A stretch of DNA of 64,000 nt from Ophiura sarsii (GCA_035610835.1 CM069458.1:29413449-29477448); one strand, 5' to 3'; numbered from the stretch's first letter, positions 1 to 11,783 are shown. A program made the numbers and translations. Notes: generated by a model from the letters alone, not told the origin.

Positions 1-269
1 TTTTTTTGTGAAAGAGTAATTGTTTCTATCGTTTTGCTGTATTTTACTCAAATTGCGATTAAAACTTAATCGCATTGCTTCACCGGTCGCGTCTTCCCCG
101 TCAGTCACTCCTCGCGTGATTAAGAAATCAATACCATATGATTAAAACTTGCACGCACGTGGTTATTGTGTTCGCCATTTGCCATATAGAGCCGTGCCGC
201 AAGATGGACACGGAGATGAACACCAGTGAAATGGAGGTTTTAATGAATCTTTGGGGATTGCCTACACTC
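1..269. other. No gene recognised
   Basis: AT-rich single-copy-looking sequence with several TTAATCG/CGATTAA words. No coding or RNA signal seen. Confidence 0.6.
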
Positions 270-573
270 ATTAATATATTCCAAGGTAAATGTTGTTCCA
301 TTTGTCAATGATTTAATTTAACTAGAGGGTGCGAGCTATTTATAGGCCTATTGAGTTTTAAGCTTTAAGCTTACATACTACAAAGCTTTAAGCTTACATA
401 CTACATACATATGTAGTATGTATGTAGTATGTAAGCTTAAAGCTTGATGGGACTCGGCAATTGCCGAGTCCCATCAAGCTTTAAGCTTAAAACTCAATAG
501 TCCTATCATGGACTTATTTAAGTCCATGGTCCTATTAACAAATGGAACAATATTTACCTTGGAATATATTAAT
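270..573. mobile_element. Foldback (palindromic MITE-like) element
   Basis: The ends 270-309 and 534-573 are inverted repeats (ATTAATATATTCCAAGGTAA) with about two mismatches in 40. Inside lie a 28-bp-arm hairpin (383-410 with 418-445), a perfect 58-bp palindrome (432-489, centred GGCAA|TTGCC) and a 22-bp hairpin (508-529). No coding capacity. Possibly one element with shuffled inner arms. Confidence 0.7.
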
Positions 574-582
574 CAGTAAGTT

Positions 583-779
583 TAATCTGGCCAAGAGTAA
601 ACTTTAATCTACCTATATCGATTACAAATTAATCCAAAATCGAGTAGTTCCCTTTTTACTACCGTGTCGATTAATTTTTTTAATCTGGCCAAGAGTAAAA
701 CTTTAATCTACCTATATCGATTAAAAATTAATCCAAAATCGAGTAGTTCCCTTTTTACTACCGTGTCGATTAAATTTTT
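583..779. repeat. 98-bp tandem duplication
   Basis: Two direct copies of a unit starting TAATCTGGCCAAGAGTAAA and ending GTGTCGATTAA, differing by a few bases. No coding signal. Confidence 0.85.
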
Positions 780-982
780 GCTCGTTTTTGAGCAATTTTT
801 TTTAGCTGTGTACTATGATTATCAATGGGACTGTTAATGTTATTTAGATAATTATCTGCCATTTATTAGGTTTTGTTTCAGCCAATAGCGTACCTGCAAT
901 ACTATGCACTCAGCATCGATTTTTAACCAAATATAAAAGTGTAAGTACAATGCCTGTCACATATGCCTACCTTTAGAATGAA

Positions 983-1105
983 TATGAGAGGGTTTGACGT
1001 TTATATCCTACATGTAACAGAATCTTTATCAAAGGCAAACTCGTTCAGTCCTTTTTGCCTTTGATTAAAGATACTGCTAGGATCGAAACGTCAGGTCCTC
1101 TTATA
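983..1105. repeat. Inverted repeat carrying a GGATCGAAACGTC motif
   Basis: Left GAGAGGGTTTGACGTTTATA pairs imperfectly with right GGATCGAAACGTCAGGTCCT, and ATCAAAGGCAAA pairs with TTTGCCTTTGAT. The ..GATACTGCTAGGATCGAAACGTC wording resembles termini of Penelope-like retroelements; this assignment is from memory of the pattern and tentative. Confidence 0.45.
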
Positions 1106-1516
1106 TTTATTATATTTACTTACACGGGATTTGTTTGTGGATAAGCAATAGGCATTTAGTTTCTACATAAGTTTAGTTTATTTTCTACATTTAATTACTT
1201 CTAGATTAAAATAATTTAAGATGTTGTATTTAAAAAACTTAATTCCTGACTTGACAAGATAAAGTGAGAATTGGAGGCGACTGCTGATACAATGCAAATG
1301 GAAAAAAGGCGCGACTGCGTAATGCCACATACATCCTAGACTCAGTACAAATCTTGCTTAACATTCTTAAAAGTGTAGTTACGCTTTATTTCGTCGTGGA
1401 CATGATTAAAGTCTAGCATCGTTTTATACCATGAATGTATGTTAGATTCAACAGTCGTCCCAGATAAAACATTATGCTTTTAAAAAAGTACAATACGGTA
1501 TAAACCAAACTACGTA
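1106..1516. other. No gene recognised
   Basis: AT-rich sequence with no repeat or coding signal I can support. Confidence 0.55.
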
Positions 1517-1680
1517 TTAAAGGGGTACTAAGACTAAGAGATGGGTTGAAGGCTGCGGCCTCAATTAGGATACAAACCGGGATTTCTACATTTTTACAAT
1601 TGTATTAGGCCTACATACACAAACTTACAGCTGTAAGGATTGAGAAAAATCAGCCGTCTTTGTGCAATAAAACGTCGTTT
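1517..1680 (-). repeat. Dispersed repeat R1, copy 1
   Basis: Reverse complement of 4171-4333. Shared parts include TTTTTACAATTGTATTA, AAGGATTGAGAAAAATCAGC and a terminal AAAGGGGYAYTAAGA. Unclassified interspersed element, possibly a SINE or MITE fragment. Confidence 0.7.
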
Positions 1681-1770
1681 CAAAATATGTCATCCCCGGC
1701 TCGGACAGCATTTTATGGTAAACAGCTTTACGCTATTTTTCTTTTCGATTCAAATAACATAAGGTACCTG

Positions 1771-2742
1771 TAGGGAATACCGGACAGTAGGGAATACCGG
1801 ACACTCACAGTATATCCAGCCCTGGCTGCCAGCTACATAGCATCAGGGTTGAAATACCGCCCTCTAACTTTCAGGTGAACTGTTTTGTCTGATTTGACGC
1901 TGTGACAAGATACATTGAGTGACAAATCTGCAAGCAAACTATGAAAATCTGTGAAGGCATGAAAATGTGTACCCTAAAAAATGGTCTGACGTAAAAATGG
2001 AGATTTTAAAGAATATGATGGTTTGAAAATAAAATTTGGGGATGAGCTGTATCTGATACATTATGGGCATGTTAGAAGGGTTGGTCTAACATAATAGTGT
2101 GTGTAAACACCCCTACATACGCTGTGTATTGGGATGGGAGACATTGAATAGAGCTAGGCAGTCAACATTTTGTGTAGGGAATGCCGGACACCAACATGGC
2201 CGACTGCGTTTTTACTTCCGGGTTAGGTTGCTTAGCAATTGGTGTATTATGGGTGATTATAAAATGATATTTTTTTTTTCTTTTCATATTTGACATTATG
2301 TGATGAGTGGTACACCATATTCTGACTGTTTTGGAAAAATGTTGGTAATTTTGAGGATAAATGTGTATGATTTTTGAAAGTTAATACATAAATTAATTTC
2401 AACTGAATAAATGTCATAAAGAATCAATAGAAACATGTTAATTTAATAGAAACATGTTAATTTAATGATTTGCATTCATACCAGTGCTTTCAGGTAGATA
2501 TTTATACACAAAAATGGGTTAAAAACACACTGTCCGCTATTCCCTACATTGTAGGGAATACCGGACAGTGTGTAATGACGTCATTATTTGCATAGCTGCC
2601 TAACCAAATATGGGATGACCGCAATGTTTTAGTAAAATAAAGTTGAATGATGTAGCAAAGTAATGAGAGTACTATCTTTTTGTGATTTAATTGTTTTCAT
2701 ATGCAAATTATGAAAATGGGCTTAAGTGTCCGATATTCCCTA
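1771..2742. repeat. Six dispersed TAGGGAATACCGGACA motifs
   Basis: Direct copies at 1771, 1788, 2175 (ATGCC variant) and 2552; inverted copies at 2531-2548 and 2727-2742. The pair 2527-2571 forms a hairpin with 22-bp arms and one mismatch. The motifs may be the eroded termini of a small transposon family inserted several times. Confidence 0.65.
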
Positions 2743-3490
2743 CATGTACCCGATATAACATAGAGGGCAATTTTTTTCTTCTTCAACATATCAAGCTTTG
2801 CTGCTTTTTTTGTGAGTAGAAACAACAATAATGGCCAATAATAATGATTATCTTTAATATTAAGTAAATTTGGTAAAAAAACAAACTTAAACATTTATTA
2901 CTCTTAGTAGGCCTACACCTTTAACTAAGTAAGATTTGTTACCTATAATTGTGCGCCGAGAGAATATTACAATCAGTTTTATCTTTTAATTCATCATGCT
3001 AAACATAGTACCTAACACGTTCTTAGACTTAGCTTACGTTTCATCTCGTATCCATAATTCCTATCCGTTTTCGAGTTTTGACAGTATCGTAATACTGCTA
3101 GTGTAGGTCGGTAACTACACGAGGAAGTTCTAACAATCAAGAAACCTCTTCGGTATTATGAATAAGCTTATTATTTGGTCCATCAGATACTGTCGTCTGT
3201 TCACATCCGGCAGGCTACCTGATCACTGTCTACAATGTTTTCAAAGTACATCAATGACTTATGCTTCAGTTCGACATAAAATGTCACCGGGAACTATATA
3301 TAGCTGTACTTTGCTGTACTTTAGTATAATGATGTTCATGAGCTACTGTTTGCTTTTTTGTCACGTTGATTTATGGAGAACTGTGTTGTTGTTTACATTT
3401 TAATGAAAATGATGACCTTTGATATTTTTTCTGATAGTATATCTTTATCTAATAGGACTAGTCTATGGTATATTTCAGATATGAATGAAA
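2743..3490. other. No gene recognised
   Basis: AT-rich; short open frames only, with no codon or domain support. Confidence 0.55.
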
Positions 3491-3538
3491 GAATCGATCA
3501 ATCAATCATCAATCAATCAATCGATCAATCAATCAATC
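3491..3538. repeat. (ATCA)n / (ATCG)n microsatellite
   Basis: Run of ATCAATCA units interrupted by ATCG. Confidence 0.9.
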
Positions 3539-4170
3539 TGCTTACTGTTGTACAAGTATTGGTCTACTTGATCATAGATAATCAAGACGATCTATGACAT
3601 GATGGATTGGCTCGATTTAGTTATTGAACTAACGCGACGGCATTTATGGCCACTCTTCAAATCGATAACATTTCCCATCTTGCAGCACGACTAGATAATA
3701 AAGCTGATTAGAGTTAGGCCAAGGGTATTTTATTATTTAAATATTTAAATATTTTCTTGAAAATTGTGGTACATTTTCGAATTTATTCACATACTTTTAC
3801 ACTTTCTTGTGTCACTTTCTTTGGTATTTTTAACCCCTGCACACTAGTGTGTTTCGTGTATTATGCATGTTTTCTGATTTGCAGTGAACCAATTGATTGG
3901 CCCATCAAAGCCCTTTGTAGAGAGTTACCAGTTTGATTTCTAATTACTCAGTTCATTGACCTTGTTAAAGGGACACAATGTCATGTTGAATTGTTTTAAG
4001 ATTTTAATCAATTCAAGATGAACATTAAAAATTGCCATTATTGTTGTTTCTTCTTTAAAAAAAACCCCCAGCAAAACTTGATTAAAACAATGTTTTAAAT
4101 ATGTTGGAATACCACCCTTAACCGTGTAAAATCGGGTGTAAAATGCTGATCTGACCAGATCAGCATTTTT
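3539..4170. other. No gene recognised
   Basis: AT-rich; contains an AAATATTTAAATATTT palindromic stretch near 3738 but nothing else notable. Confidence 0.5.
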
Positions 4171-4333
4171 GAATCGACGTTTTGTTGTACAAAGAGGGCT
4201 GATTTTTCTTAATCCTTATAAGTGTAAGTACATACATGTAATACAATTGTAAAAATATACAAATCCCAGTTTTTATCATATATTTTTGTAATTGAGGGCG
4301 CTGACTCCACCACATCTCTTAATGCCCCTTTAA
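4171..4333 (+). repeat. Dispersed repeat R1, copy 2
   Basis: Inverted partner of 1517-1680. Ends in TCTTAATGCCCCTTTAA, a terminus also seen in repeat family R4 at 24325, 38578 and 39628, suggesting related element ends. Confidence 0.65.
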
Positions 4334-4604
4334 TGTGTATCGGGCTATTGTTCATTGCTCTTTACAAAAGAACCCATTTACACAAACATTTCAAAAGATT
4401 GGCGGAAATTGTATTTCTTTCATTTTTAACTAATTTTTTACATGTTCAAATATCTCTTATATACATGTATGTTCTCGGGTTCTTTTTTTAAAGTAAAAAC
4501 AAATCTGAAATACGAATTATCCTCTATTTCAATCGATGAACGAATGTTACATTTGTAGCATATTATAGTAAAATGAATAAGAAGAATGTATAGATGGTGT
4601 GACC

Positions 4605-4910
4605 GGTGACGTAGTGCCCGGCAGTATGCGTCCGCACCTACAGGGAATGTGCTTTAATTCACACTTGATTGATCATTACTTACCATGCTTACGGTGTAAT
4701 AGTGCAGTAGTAGTCATGGTCTGCATCCCTAAGCACAATGAGAGACCAGGTACTAAATCTGGTTGCCCGGCAGTATGCGTACGCACCATAAGGGCATGTG
4801 CTTTTAAAATTGGCGTTCAGTGATGTGTGTATTGCTTTCGAATAGTATGTATGCAGTAGTTATGGACTAGTACCTCTAGCATGTCTTTAGACCAGGCGCT
4901 AATCAATTTG
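4605..4910. repeat. Diverged tandem duplication of about 140 bp
   Basis: GCCCGGCAGTATGCGTCCGC at about 4617 recurs as GCCCGGCAGTATGCGTACGC at about 4766, each followed by GCAGTAGT..ATGG..AGACCAGG. The open frame across it is a repeat by-product. Confidence 0.6.
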
Positions 4911-5320
4911 TAAACACTACTGATGTAAACAACGGTCACCTCATCTATAGTGCGATTCTTGAGAGTGTCTATCATCTGTATTTACATACTAAAACATCTT
5001 CTGCCCAGCCGGATGTAAAATACAATAAATGAAAAGTTTGTTTCAAAAGGCACTAACTCCATATGAGTGCAAAAGGAGAAAAGATGATACACATACAAGA
5101 TCATACTATTATTGATAAATTTCGAGGGTTGAGCGCCAACAGGCCGTAACTCAACTTTTGGGCAAATTGATATTTTGGTACAAAAATAATCCATAATAAC
5201 CTAGATTTTCAGAACCATAAAAAGATAACTCATAAACACCCTGAATTTGACTAAAATTAGAGTTATAAGTTGAGTGCTACAGTGTATTATAATGAGTCCC
5301 AAATATTTGAAAGTCGATTA

Positions 5321-5858
5321 GGCCCAAAAAAAAGAAAAGTTGTTTGCTTTTTCTCGTCCGACCGACCGTGTGAGGCAGTCCCGACCGGTCAGAAAAAAAC
5401 TTTTTTTGTTGAATTTTTGTAATTTTTGTTGTTGATTTTTGTTGTTGAATTTTTTAAAATTATATCATTTGAATGACCTACATGTATATTGGACCCTACG
5501 TTACTCCTCATGTGAGCCAATACCATTTTCATATCACCTCCATGTTAAGGACCAAATAATTCAGAAATGGTAAATGATAAAAGTTATACTTTTGAACAGA
5601 ATAAAACGTAATACCGTAGTAATTAGGATCTAAAGATAAAAGTTTCTAACGCTATGCTGTGGGTCATGGGGTATAAATATGTTGGTTATTTCAAATCAAA
5701 TGTGGGCTAAACCATGCTAAAATTAACCATTGCCATTAGCCTGCCATTGATAAGGCTCAAAATGGTGCATGCTAGTTTTTGTGTTTGTAGAACAACCAAT
5801 GTTTAAAAAAAGAAGAAAAAAAAAGAAAGGATTTTCCGACCGACCGACCCAACTTTTA
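5321..5858. other. Insert segment rich in CCGACCGACC, no gene
   Basis: Opens with GGCCCAAAAAAAAG and closes with GACCGACCGACCCAACTTTT. CCGACCGACC occurs near both ends. It separates the left half of the R2 MITE from the 5859-6669 element and probably inserted separately. Confidence 0.5.
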
Positions 5859-6669
5859 GGGACCGTTCATTATTTATGGTGGAGGGGGGGGGGGGGACGG
5901 ACAAATTTGAGACTCGTATGTTAAAATTACCTAACCCCCCTACGGCTGAAACTGAAAATTACATGACCCCCCTGTTAACCAGTAGCTTTTTACACAACCC
6001 CCCCCCCCCTTCCCGAAAAAAATCAACTTGTCATACTTAAGGGGCTGTCTTTACCTTTGGAATTTTGTTCATGGATACGTTGGAATTTTGTTTGTGCCCT
6101 ATCTGAACGGCCAATAATGTTATGATGCCCCTTCTTTTTATTTTGTGAAATTAATATTGGCGAGCGTAGCGAGTTGGAATTTTTTTTCTTCATATTTATC
6201 ATTTTGGGTGGTTTTGTGAGTCTTATAACCCAAACAAGTTAGAACATTCTGAGCAGAAACGTATAATCCAGTGAAACGTTCTACTTTTGTGAGAATTGGT
6301 GCAAAGCAGAGATGAGGTAAAAAGCATGCAATATCACATTTTTAAATCATGATATTGGATTTTGTAACATTATACACCCTGTGGCTCTAATGTCTCGACC
6401 GTTGATGAATATATAGATGTTTTTCCACCACATCGTCGATTTGCTGTCCAGAAGTCGTCTCATAGTAAAAGTTTTTGAAGTCGATAGGTTTTAAGAAAAT
6501 ATGCGCGAAGCGCAGAAAAAAAATGGCATTTACACTCCAATCCAAATTAGTCTCTAAAATCACTCCAATCACCACCATCTTTATAGTTTAAACAAATTTA
6601 CACAACCCCCCTGTTCAAGAATAAAAAGTTTACCCAACCCACCCTCCACCATAAATAATGAACGGTCCC
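5859..6669. mobile_element. Harbinger-like non-autonomous transposon
   Basis: 811 bp with 28-bp terminal inverted repeats (GGGACCGTTCATTATTTATG at the left, its complement at the right) flanked by a TTA target-site duplication (5856-5858, 6670-6672). A G/C-rich end and TWA duplication fit PIF/Harbinger. A G-run follows the left end. No transposase. Confidence 0.75.
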
Positions 6670-6871
6670 TTATCTCAAAATAGCATTTCTTGAGTTACGG
6701 CCTTCTGGCGCTCAACCTTCGATTTAATGTATAATGTATGCTAGTCAACTTCGTGTACCGTGTGTTATTTCACTGTCACAGAATCGAACAAAACCCTTTG
6801 ATACTTCGCCATGCCAAAAACTTCTCCCGTTCGAGAACAACTCCAAACAAGGTTGAGACCAGAGGATGGGG

Positions 6872-7162
6872 CAAACGACGGTGGCCACGCGAAACCTAAA
6901 TTTTGAATTCGTATTGGAATAACACGTAATCGCGAATGTTAATCTTATCATTTTGAAAAATTCATCATAGGTTAGAAGATTTTTTTTCCAATCCAAAACC
7001 GTTGGAGTTGGCTAACCAACTCCATTGTAAATGCTATTTTAAAAATTATTTTCATCATTAACCGGGCGATGACTGTTAAAAATATTTCAAAATGGTGCAC
7101 TCCCGTTGCCATATTGGGTCGCCGGGATTAGGTCGTCCGAGACGCGTGGCCAGCGTCGTCTG
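6872..7162. mobile_element. hAT-like MITE, CAGACGACGG family, copy 1
   Basis: Ends CAAACGACGGTGGCCACGCG and CGTGGCCAGCGTCGTCTG, with a perfect 8-bp duplication GGATGGGG at 6864-6871 and 7163-7170. The body is shared with 10716-10990 (AATTCGTATTGGAATAACAC). Confidence 0.85.
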
Positions 7163-7800
7163 GGATGGGGAGCGGTCACAGGGAGAGAGCCCTCTATCGG
7201 TACATACACCACAGCGCGCGTCGCAGGCAAGAGAGTGTTGTTCATAGAGTGACAAGGAAAAGGAAAAGGGTCTAACGAAAACGAAGCTGACTAAATATGT
7301 GCGGGCTTTTATGTGGGGTTTTTATTATGTTTTTCTGTTGTTGCATGTTTATAATAATACTAGCGGCGTACCCTCGCTACGCTCGGGCACTCGCTAGCTG
7401 AGTATTATCTTAATTGTTGCAAAATGGACATAGGTAATGAGTTCAAAATTGTAGATCCCTGAATAATTGTTTTCATTTGAAATAGACTTTGTTCACAGAA
7501 ATCTGAGTTTTGTGATATCTTTGAATCTCGGACCCAATTTCAATACCCCATTTAGGAGAGAAACAATGTTATTGTTATCCCATACACCCCCCCCCCCCCC
7601 AAAAAAAGAAAGAAAAAAAGAAAGAAGTTGTACCAACCCCATACCCCATATAGTGTATACATTGTAGAGAAGATAGTGTGCGGTTAGGCCAACACAAAAA
7701 AATGTTATGTTGTCCTCGACCGCCCAACACAAACGAATCGTTTCCGCTTTATGGCCCTTCAAAGTTGAGATAGATGGTACCCCACGCCCTTTGTACTATG

Positions 7801-8706
7801 CAGTGGCGGCGCCAGCATCATAATTTGGGGGTGGGGATGGAGGCAAGACATTTTAGGGGGACCCCAGACGATCTTGAATGACCTCCAATGACCTTGAAAA
7901 TTTAATCAACAAAAAGAATACACCCCCTTTCCCTCCACCAAGTCCCATAGGCCCTACTGATCTATTTGACCCCAATGACCTCTGATGACCTTAAAAATTT
8001 AATCAGCAAAAAGAACACACCATCCCCCTTCCCTCCACCAAATCCCATCAAGATAGGCCTTACGGATCTTATTTGACCCCAGATGACCTTGAATGACCTT
8101 GAAAAAGGAATCAGCAAAAAGAACACACCACACCCCGTCTCTCCACCAAATATAATCAAGATAGGCCTTACGGATCTTATTTGACCCCAGATGACCTTGA
8201 ATGACCTCGTAAAATTAATCAGCAAAAAGAACACACCATCCAGCTGCCTTCCACCAAATCCCATCAAGATAGGCCTTACGGATCTTATTTGACCCCAGAT
8301 GACCTCCGATGACCTTGAAAATTTAATCAGCAAAAAGAACACACCAACCCCCTTCCATCCACCAAATCACATCAAGATAGGCCTTACGGATCTTATTTGA
8401 CCCCAGATGACCTCCGATGACCTCGAAAAATTAAGCAATAAAAAGAACACACCATCCCTCTTCCGTCCACCAAATCCCATCAATATAGGCCTTATGGATC
8501 TATTTGACCCCATATTTGACCCCGATGACCTTGAATGACCTTGCAAATCTAATCAGCAAAAGAACACACCACCCCCTTCCCTGACATCAAGTCCCATCAA
8601 GATAGGCCTTACGGATCTCTAGATCCCCACCCCTTCCACACTAAATTTGCCAAGTCTCTCATAGAACACATACATATTAAATAGATTTAGGTCCGCGACG
8701 CCACTG
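7801..8706. mobile_element. CAGTGGCG-type non-autonomous transposon
   Basis: Ends CAGTGGCGGCGCC and GCGACGCCACTG form a 13-bp terminal inverted repeat with one mismatch, of the type common on hAT-like elements. No clear target-site duplication was found. The interior is the 108-bp minisatellite. Confidence 0.55.
7861..8640 (-). repeat. 108-bp minisatellite, about 7 units
   Basis: GGATCTTATTTGACCCC recurs at 8064, 8172, 8280, 8388 and 8496, exactly 108 bp apart, with looser units at 7958 and 8613. Because 108 is a multiple of three, a minus-strand frame stays open with a 36-residue repeat (SVRPILMGFGG). I treat this as a satellite, not a gene. Confidence 0.85.
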
Positions 8707-9520
8707 GGGTTATTAAGTGGCTTTATTAAGTTTTATAGTGAGTCTTTCATAGTTGGCGGGAGGCGGGGTCTCACCATGATCACCTTGTACCCACCCAGTT
8801 CAGTTAGCCATCCTTTATTTTATTTTCCGGCCTAATTGACAATAAATTATGCTTAAACGTATTTCTACATGCGTATTTTGCTCTAACAGTATACCTTGTT
8901 TATTAATAATAGGCCTATCCCCCATGGATTACCAGGGCATCCATTCCATTGATGAACTCTGTAACCCCAGGATTTAGCCCCAAGAAATTAAATCTTGTTA
9001 CTATATGAATACATAGGTTTTAGTAAACTTTTGACTTATACAGTTAACTGCATTGTAAATTGATGTTTTCCAAGTTGTTAAAATAACATAATTAATACAA
9101 AGACAATGTGTTATCATGGTTATGCCAATCAAATCCTAATTAAACAATCCAATCGTTAAATTCTAGTAAAAGTCATTTATTGCGGTAAATTAATATATAT
9201 GTATAGGTTGAGTTGATAAACAACATGAATTATTGGTTAGACCACAGTGGCTGTGCGGTATAAGCTGGCCAAAATAATAAAATGTCTCGAGCAATAACGT
9301 AGAAACGGGCTACAAAAACTCGAATTTCACGGAATCTAACCCAAATTTAAAAAATCAAACATAAACTGGACAATTGTGGGCCCCGTACGCACCCGCACAG
9401 AAAATTTGAAGTCGATCGAAGGCGCGGAAAGGGGAGAACATCTCCGGACAAAAATCGGCGATCCCGTATTATTATATAGATGTTAAGTAATAAAGGAGGG
9501 TGCTAAAGAAAATCAAGAAG
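8707..9520. other. No gene recognised
   Basis: AT-rich; nothing supported apart from the possible element edge at 9466-9475. Confidence 0.5.
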
Positions 9521-9793
9521 AAAGGTAGCGGGTTTTTTTTAAATGAAGATGTTGCACTTCTTTCTTTGCTTATTGTGTGACCTACAAAATATGCCATACA
9601 TTGAAGATTAAAAGTTGGTTTAATTTGTGTACATTTTATCTTTAATATATCTTTATTTGTAAATTTTGATTCTATCCTACAAGTGCAATATTTTGATGTT
9701 ATTAATGTGCATTTTTATATCGTAATTTTAATATTGTATATTAGCATGTTATTTGGCCTGCGGGCCTGTGAGATGCTTCTGAAATAAAATACC

Positions 9794-9825
<32 letters not shown>
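9521..9825 (+). mobile_element. 3' tail of a non-LTR retroelement
   Basis: GGCCTGCGGGCCTGTGAGAT, then AATAAAATACC, then (AAT)n at about 9793-9822. A GC hairpin plus AATAAA plus trinucleotide tail is typical of LINE or SINE 3' ends. No reverse-transcriptase frame is left. Confidence 0.5.
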
Positions 9826-9826
<1 letters not shown>

Positions 9827-11783
9827 GAAAGAAAAAGGATTTAAATTCAATCGATTTTGCTGGAAAACTGAGCCCAAAGAAGAAGAAAAAATTGTTAATA
9901 ATAATGAATCTAATTACGTAAAGAATATTTTCTGAAAGATATATGAACTTCGACCGAAGATTTGTTTACGTAGAGGGCGTGTTTTCTTTCTACATTGGCA
10001 AAAATAGAAAGAAAAGGGACTTAAATTCAATCGATTTTGCTGGCAAACTGAGCAGATTTTTTTTTTGTGTTAAAAATATTGAATCACAATAACTAAAGAT
10101 TATTTTCTGAAAAATACATGAACTTTGACCGAAGATTTTATCCACGTTGAGGGCGTGTTTTCTTTCTACATTGGCATAAAAGAAAGAAAAAGGACTTAAA
10201 TTCAATCGATTTTGCTGGCAAACTGAGCCCAAAGAAATATTATTTTTTGTTAATAATAATGAATCTAAATACGTAAAGAATATTTTCTGAAAGATACATG
10301 AACTTTGACGGAAGATTTTTCCACGTTGAGGGCGTGTTTTCTTTCTACATTGGCAAAAATAGAAAGAAAAGGGACTTAAATTCAATCGATTTTGCTTGCA
10401 AACTAAGCAGAAATATATATTATTTTTTGTTAAAAATATTGAATTACAATGACCAAACATTATTTTCTGAAAAATACATGAACTTTGACCGAATATTTTT
10501 CCACGTTGAGGGCATGTTTTCTTTCTACATCGGTTAAAAAGAAAGAAAAAGGACTTAAATTCAATCGATTTTGCTGGCAAACTGAGCCCAAAGAAATATT
10601 ATTTTTTGTTAATAATAATGAATCTAAATACGTAAAGAATATTTTCTGAAAGATACATGAACTTTGACGGAAGATTTTTCCACGTTGAGGGCGTGTTTTT
10701 TTTCTACATTGGCAACAGACGATGATGGACACGCGAAAACATAAATTTTGAATTCGTATTGGAATAACACGTAATCGAGAATGTTGATTTAATCATTTTG
10801 AAAAATTCATCATAGGTTGGAAAAAATGTTTACAATCCAAAACCGTTGTGGGTGGCTAACCACCCGCAGTGTCAGTATCATTTTTTTTAAAACCGTTGTT
10901 AAGCGTTCGTCCCATTTACTTGATCACGTAACCTCGTTCGCATATTTTAACCTGAATACTAGTGAATACGCCCGTGTCCAGCGTCGTCTGATTGGCAAAA
11001 ATAGAATCAAAGGGACTTAAATTCAATCAATTTGGCTGGCAAACTGAGCCCAAAGAAATATTATATTTTTGTTAAAAATATTGAATCACAATGACTAAAG
11101 AATATTTTCTGAAAGATACATGAACTTTGACCGAAGATTTGTCCACGTAGAGGGCGTGTTTTCTTTCTACATTGGCAAAAAAGAAAGAAAAAGGACTTAA
11201 ATTCAATCGACTTTGCTGGCAAACTGAGCCCAAAGAAATATTATTTTTTTGCTAATAATAATAAATCTAAATACGTAAAGAATATTTTCTGAAAGATATA
11301 TGAACTTTGACCGAAGATTTGTCCACGTAGAGGGCGTGTTTTCTTTATACATTGGCAAAAATAGAAAGAAAAGGGACTTAAATGCAATCAATTTTGCTGG
11401 CAAACTGAGCACAAATATATATTCTTTTCTGTTAAAAATATGACTAAAGATTATTTTCTAAAAAATACATGAACTTTGACTGAAGATTTTTCCACGTAGA
11501 GGGCGTGTTTTCTTTCTACATCGGCTAAAAAAGAAAGAAAAAGGACTTACATTTAATCGATTTTGCTGGCAAACTGAGCTCAAAGAAATATTATTTTTGT
11601 TAAAAATATAGAATCACAATGACTAAAGATTATTTTCTGAAAAATACATGAATTTTGACCGAAGATTTTTCCACGTAGAGGGCGCGTTTTCTTTCTACAT
11701 TGGCAAAAAAGAAAGAAAAAGGACTTCAATTTAATCGATTTTGCTGGCAAACTGAGCCCAAAGAAATATTATTTTTACTGGAT
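9826..11783. repeat. 179-bp satellite, about 10-11 units, dimeric
   Basis: GGCGTGTTTTCTTTCTAC recurs every 176-180 bp (9976, 10152, 10331, 10511, 10690, 11153, 11333, 11512, 11691). Units alternate between a GCCCAAAGAAATATT type and an AGCAGAAATATAT type, so the true period is about 358 bp over part of the array. It is interrupted by the hAT-like insertion at 10716-10990. Long frames here (to 196 codons) are satellite by-products. Confidence 0.9.
10716..10990. mobile_element. hAT-like MITE, CAGACGACGG family, copy 2
   Basis: 275 bp with ends CAGACGATGATGGACACGCG and CCGTGTCCAGCGTCGTCTG. The 8-bp duplication ATTGGCAA lies at 10708-10715 and 10991-10998. The empty site is visible in neighbouring satellite units (CTACATTGGCAAAAATAG), which proves the insertion. 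Confidence 0.92.

Larger units (their letters stand above)
5122..6722. mobile_element. MITE family R2, copy split by later insertions
   Basis: 5122-5320 and 6670-6722 are the two halves of the element found intact at 46102-46358. Ends are TCGAGGGTTGAGCGCC and GGCGCTCAACCTTCGA. The break falls exactly at GATTA|TCTC of the intact copy, with TTA present on both sides of the intervening DNA. Confidence 0.8.
7351..9475. mobile_element. Possible large element bounded by ATAATAATAC
   Basis: ATAATAATACTAGCGGCGTA at the left and CCCGTATTATTAT at the right give only a 10-bp inverted match, but the GCGTACCCTCGCTACGCTCG wording suggests a repeated element edge. It would enclose the 7801-8706 element. 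Weak call. Confidence 0.3.

Noticed and set aside
7962..8342. 126-codon minus-strand frame with 36-residue repeats
   Set aside because: A by-product of the 108-bp minisatellite period.
9990..10732. 196- and 90-codon minus-strand frames (NRLNLSPFSFYF repeats)
   Set aside because: They follow the 179-bp satellite unit; the peptide repeats with the satellite.
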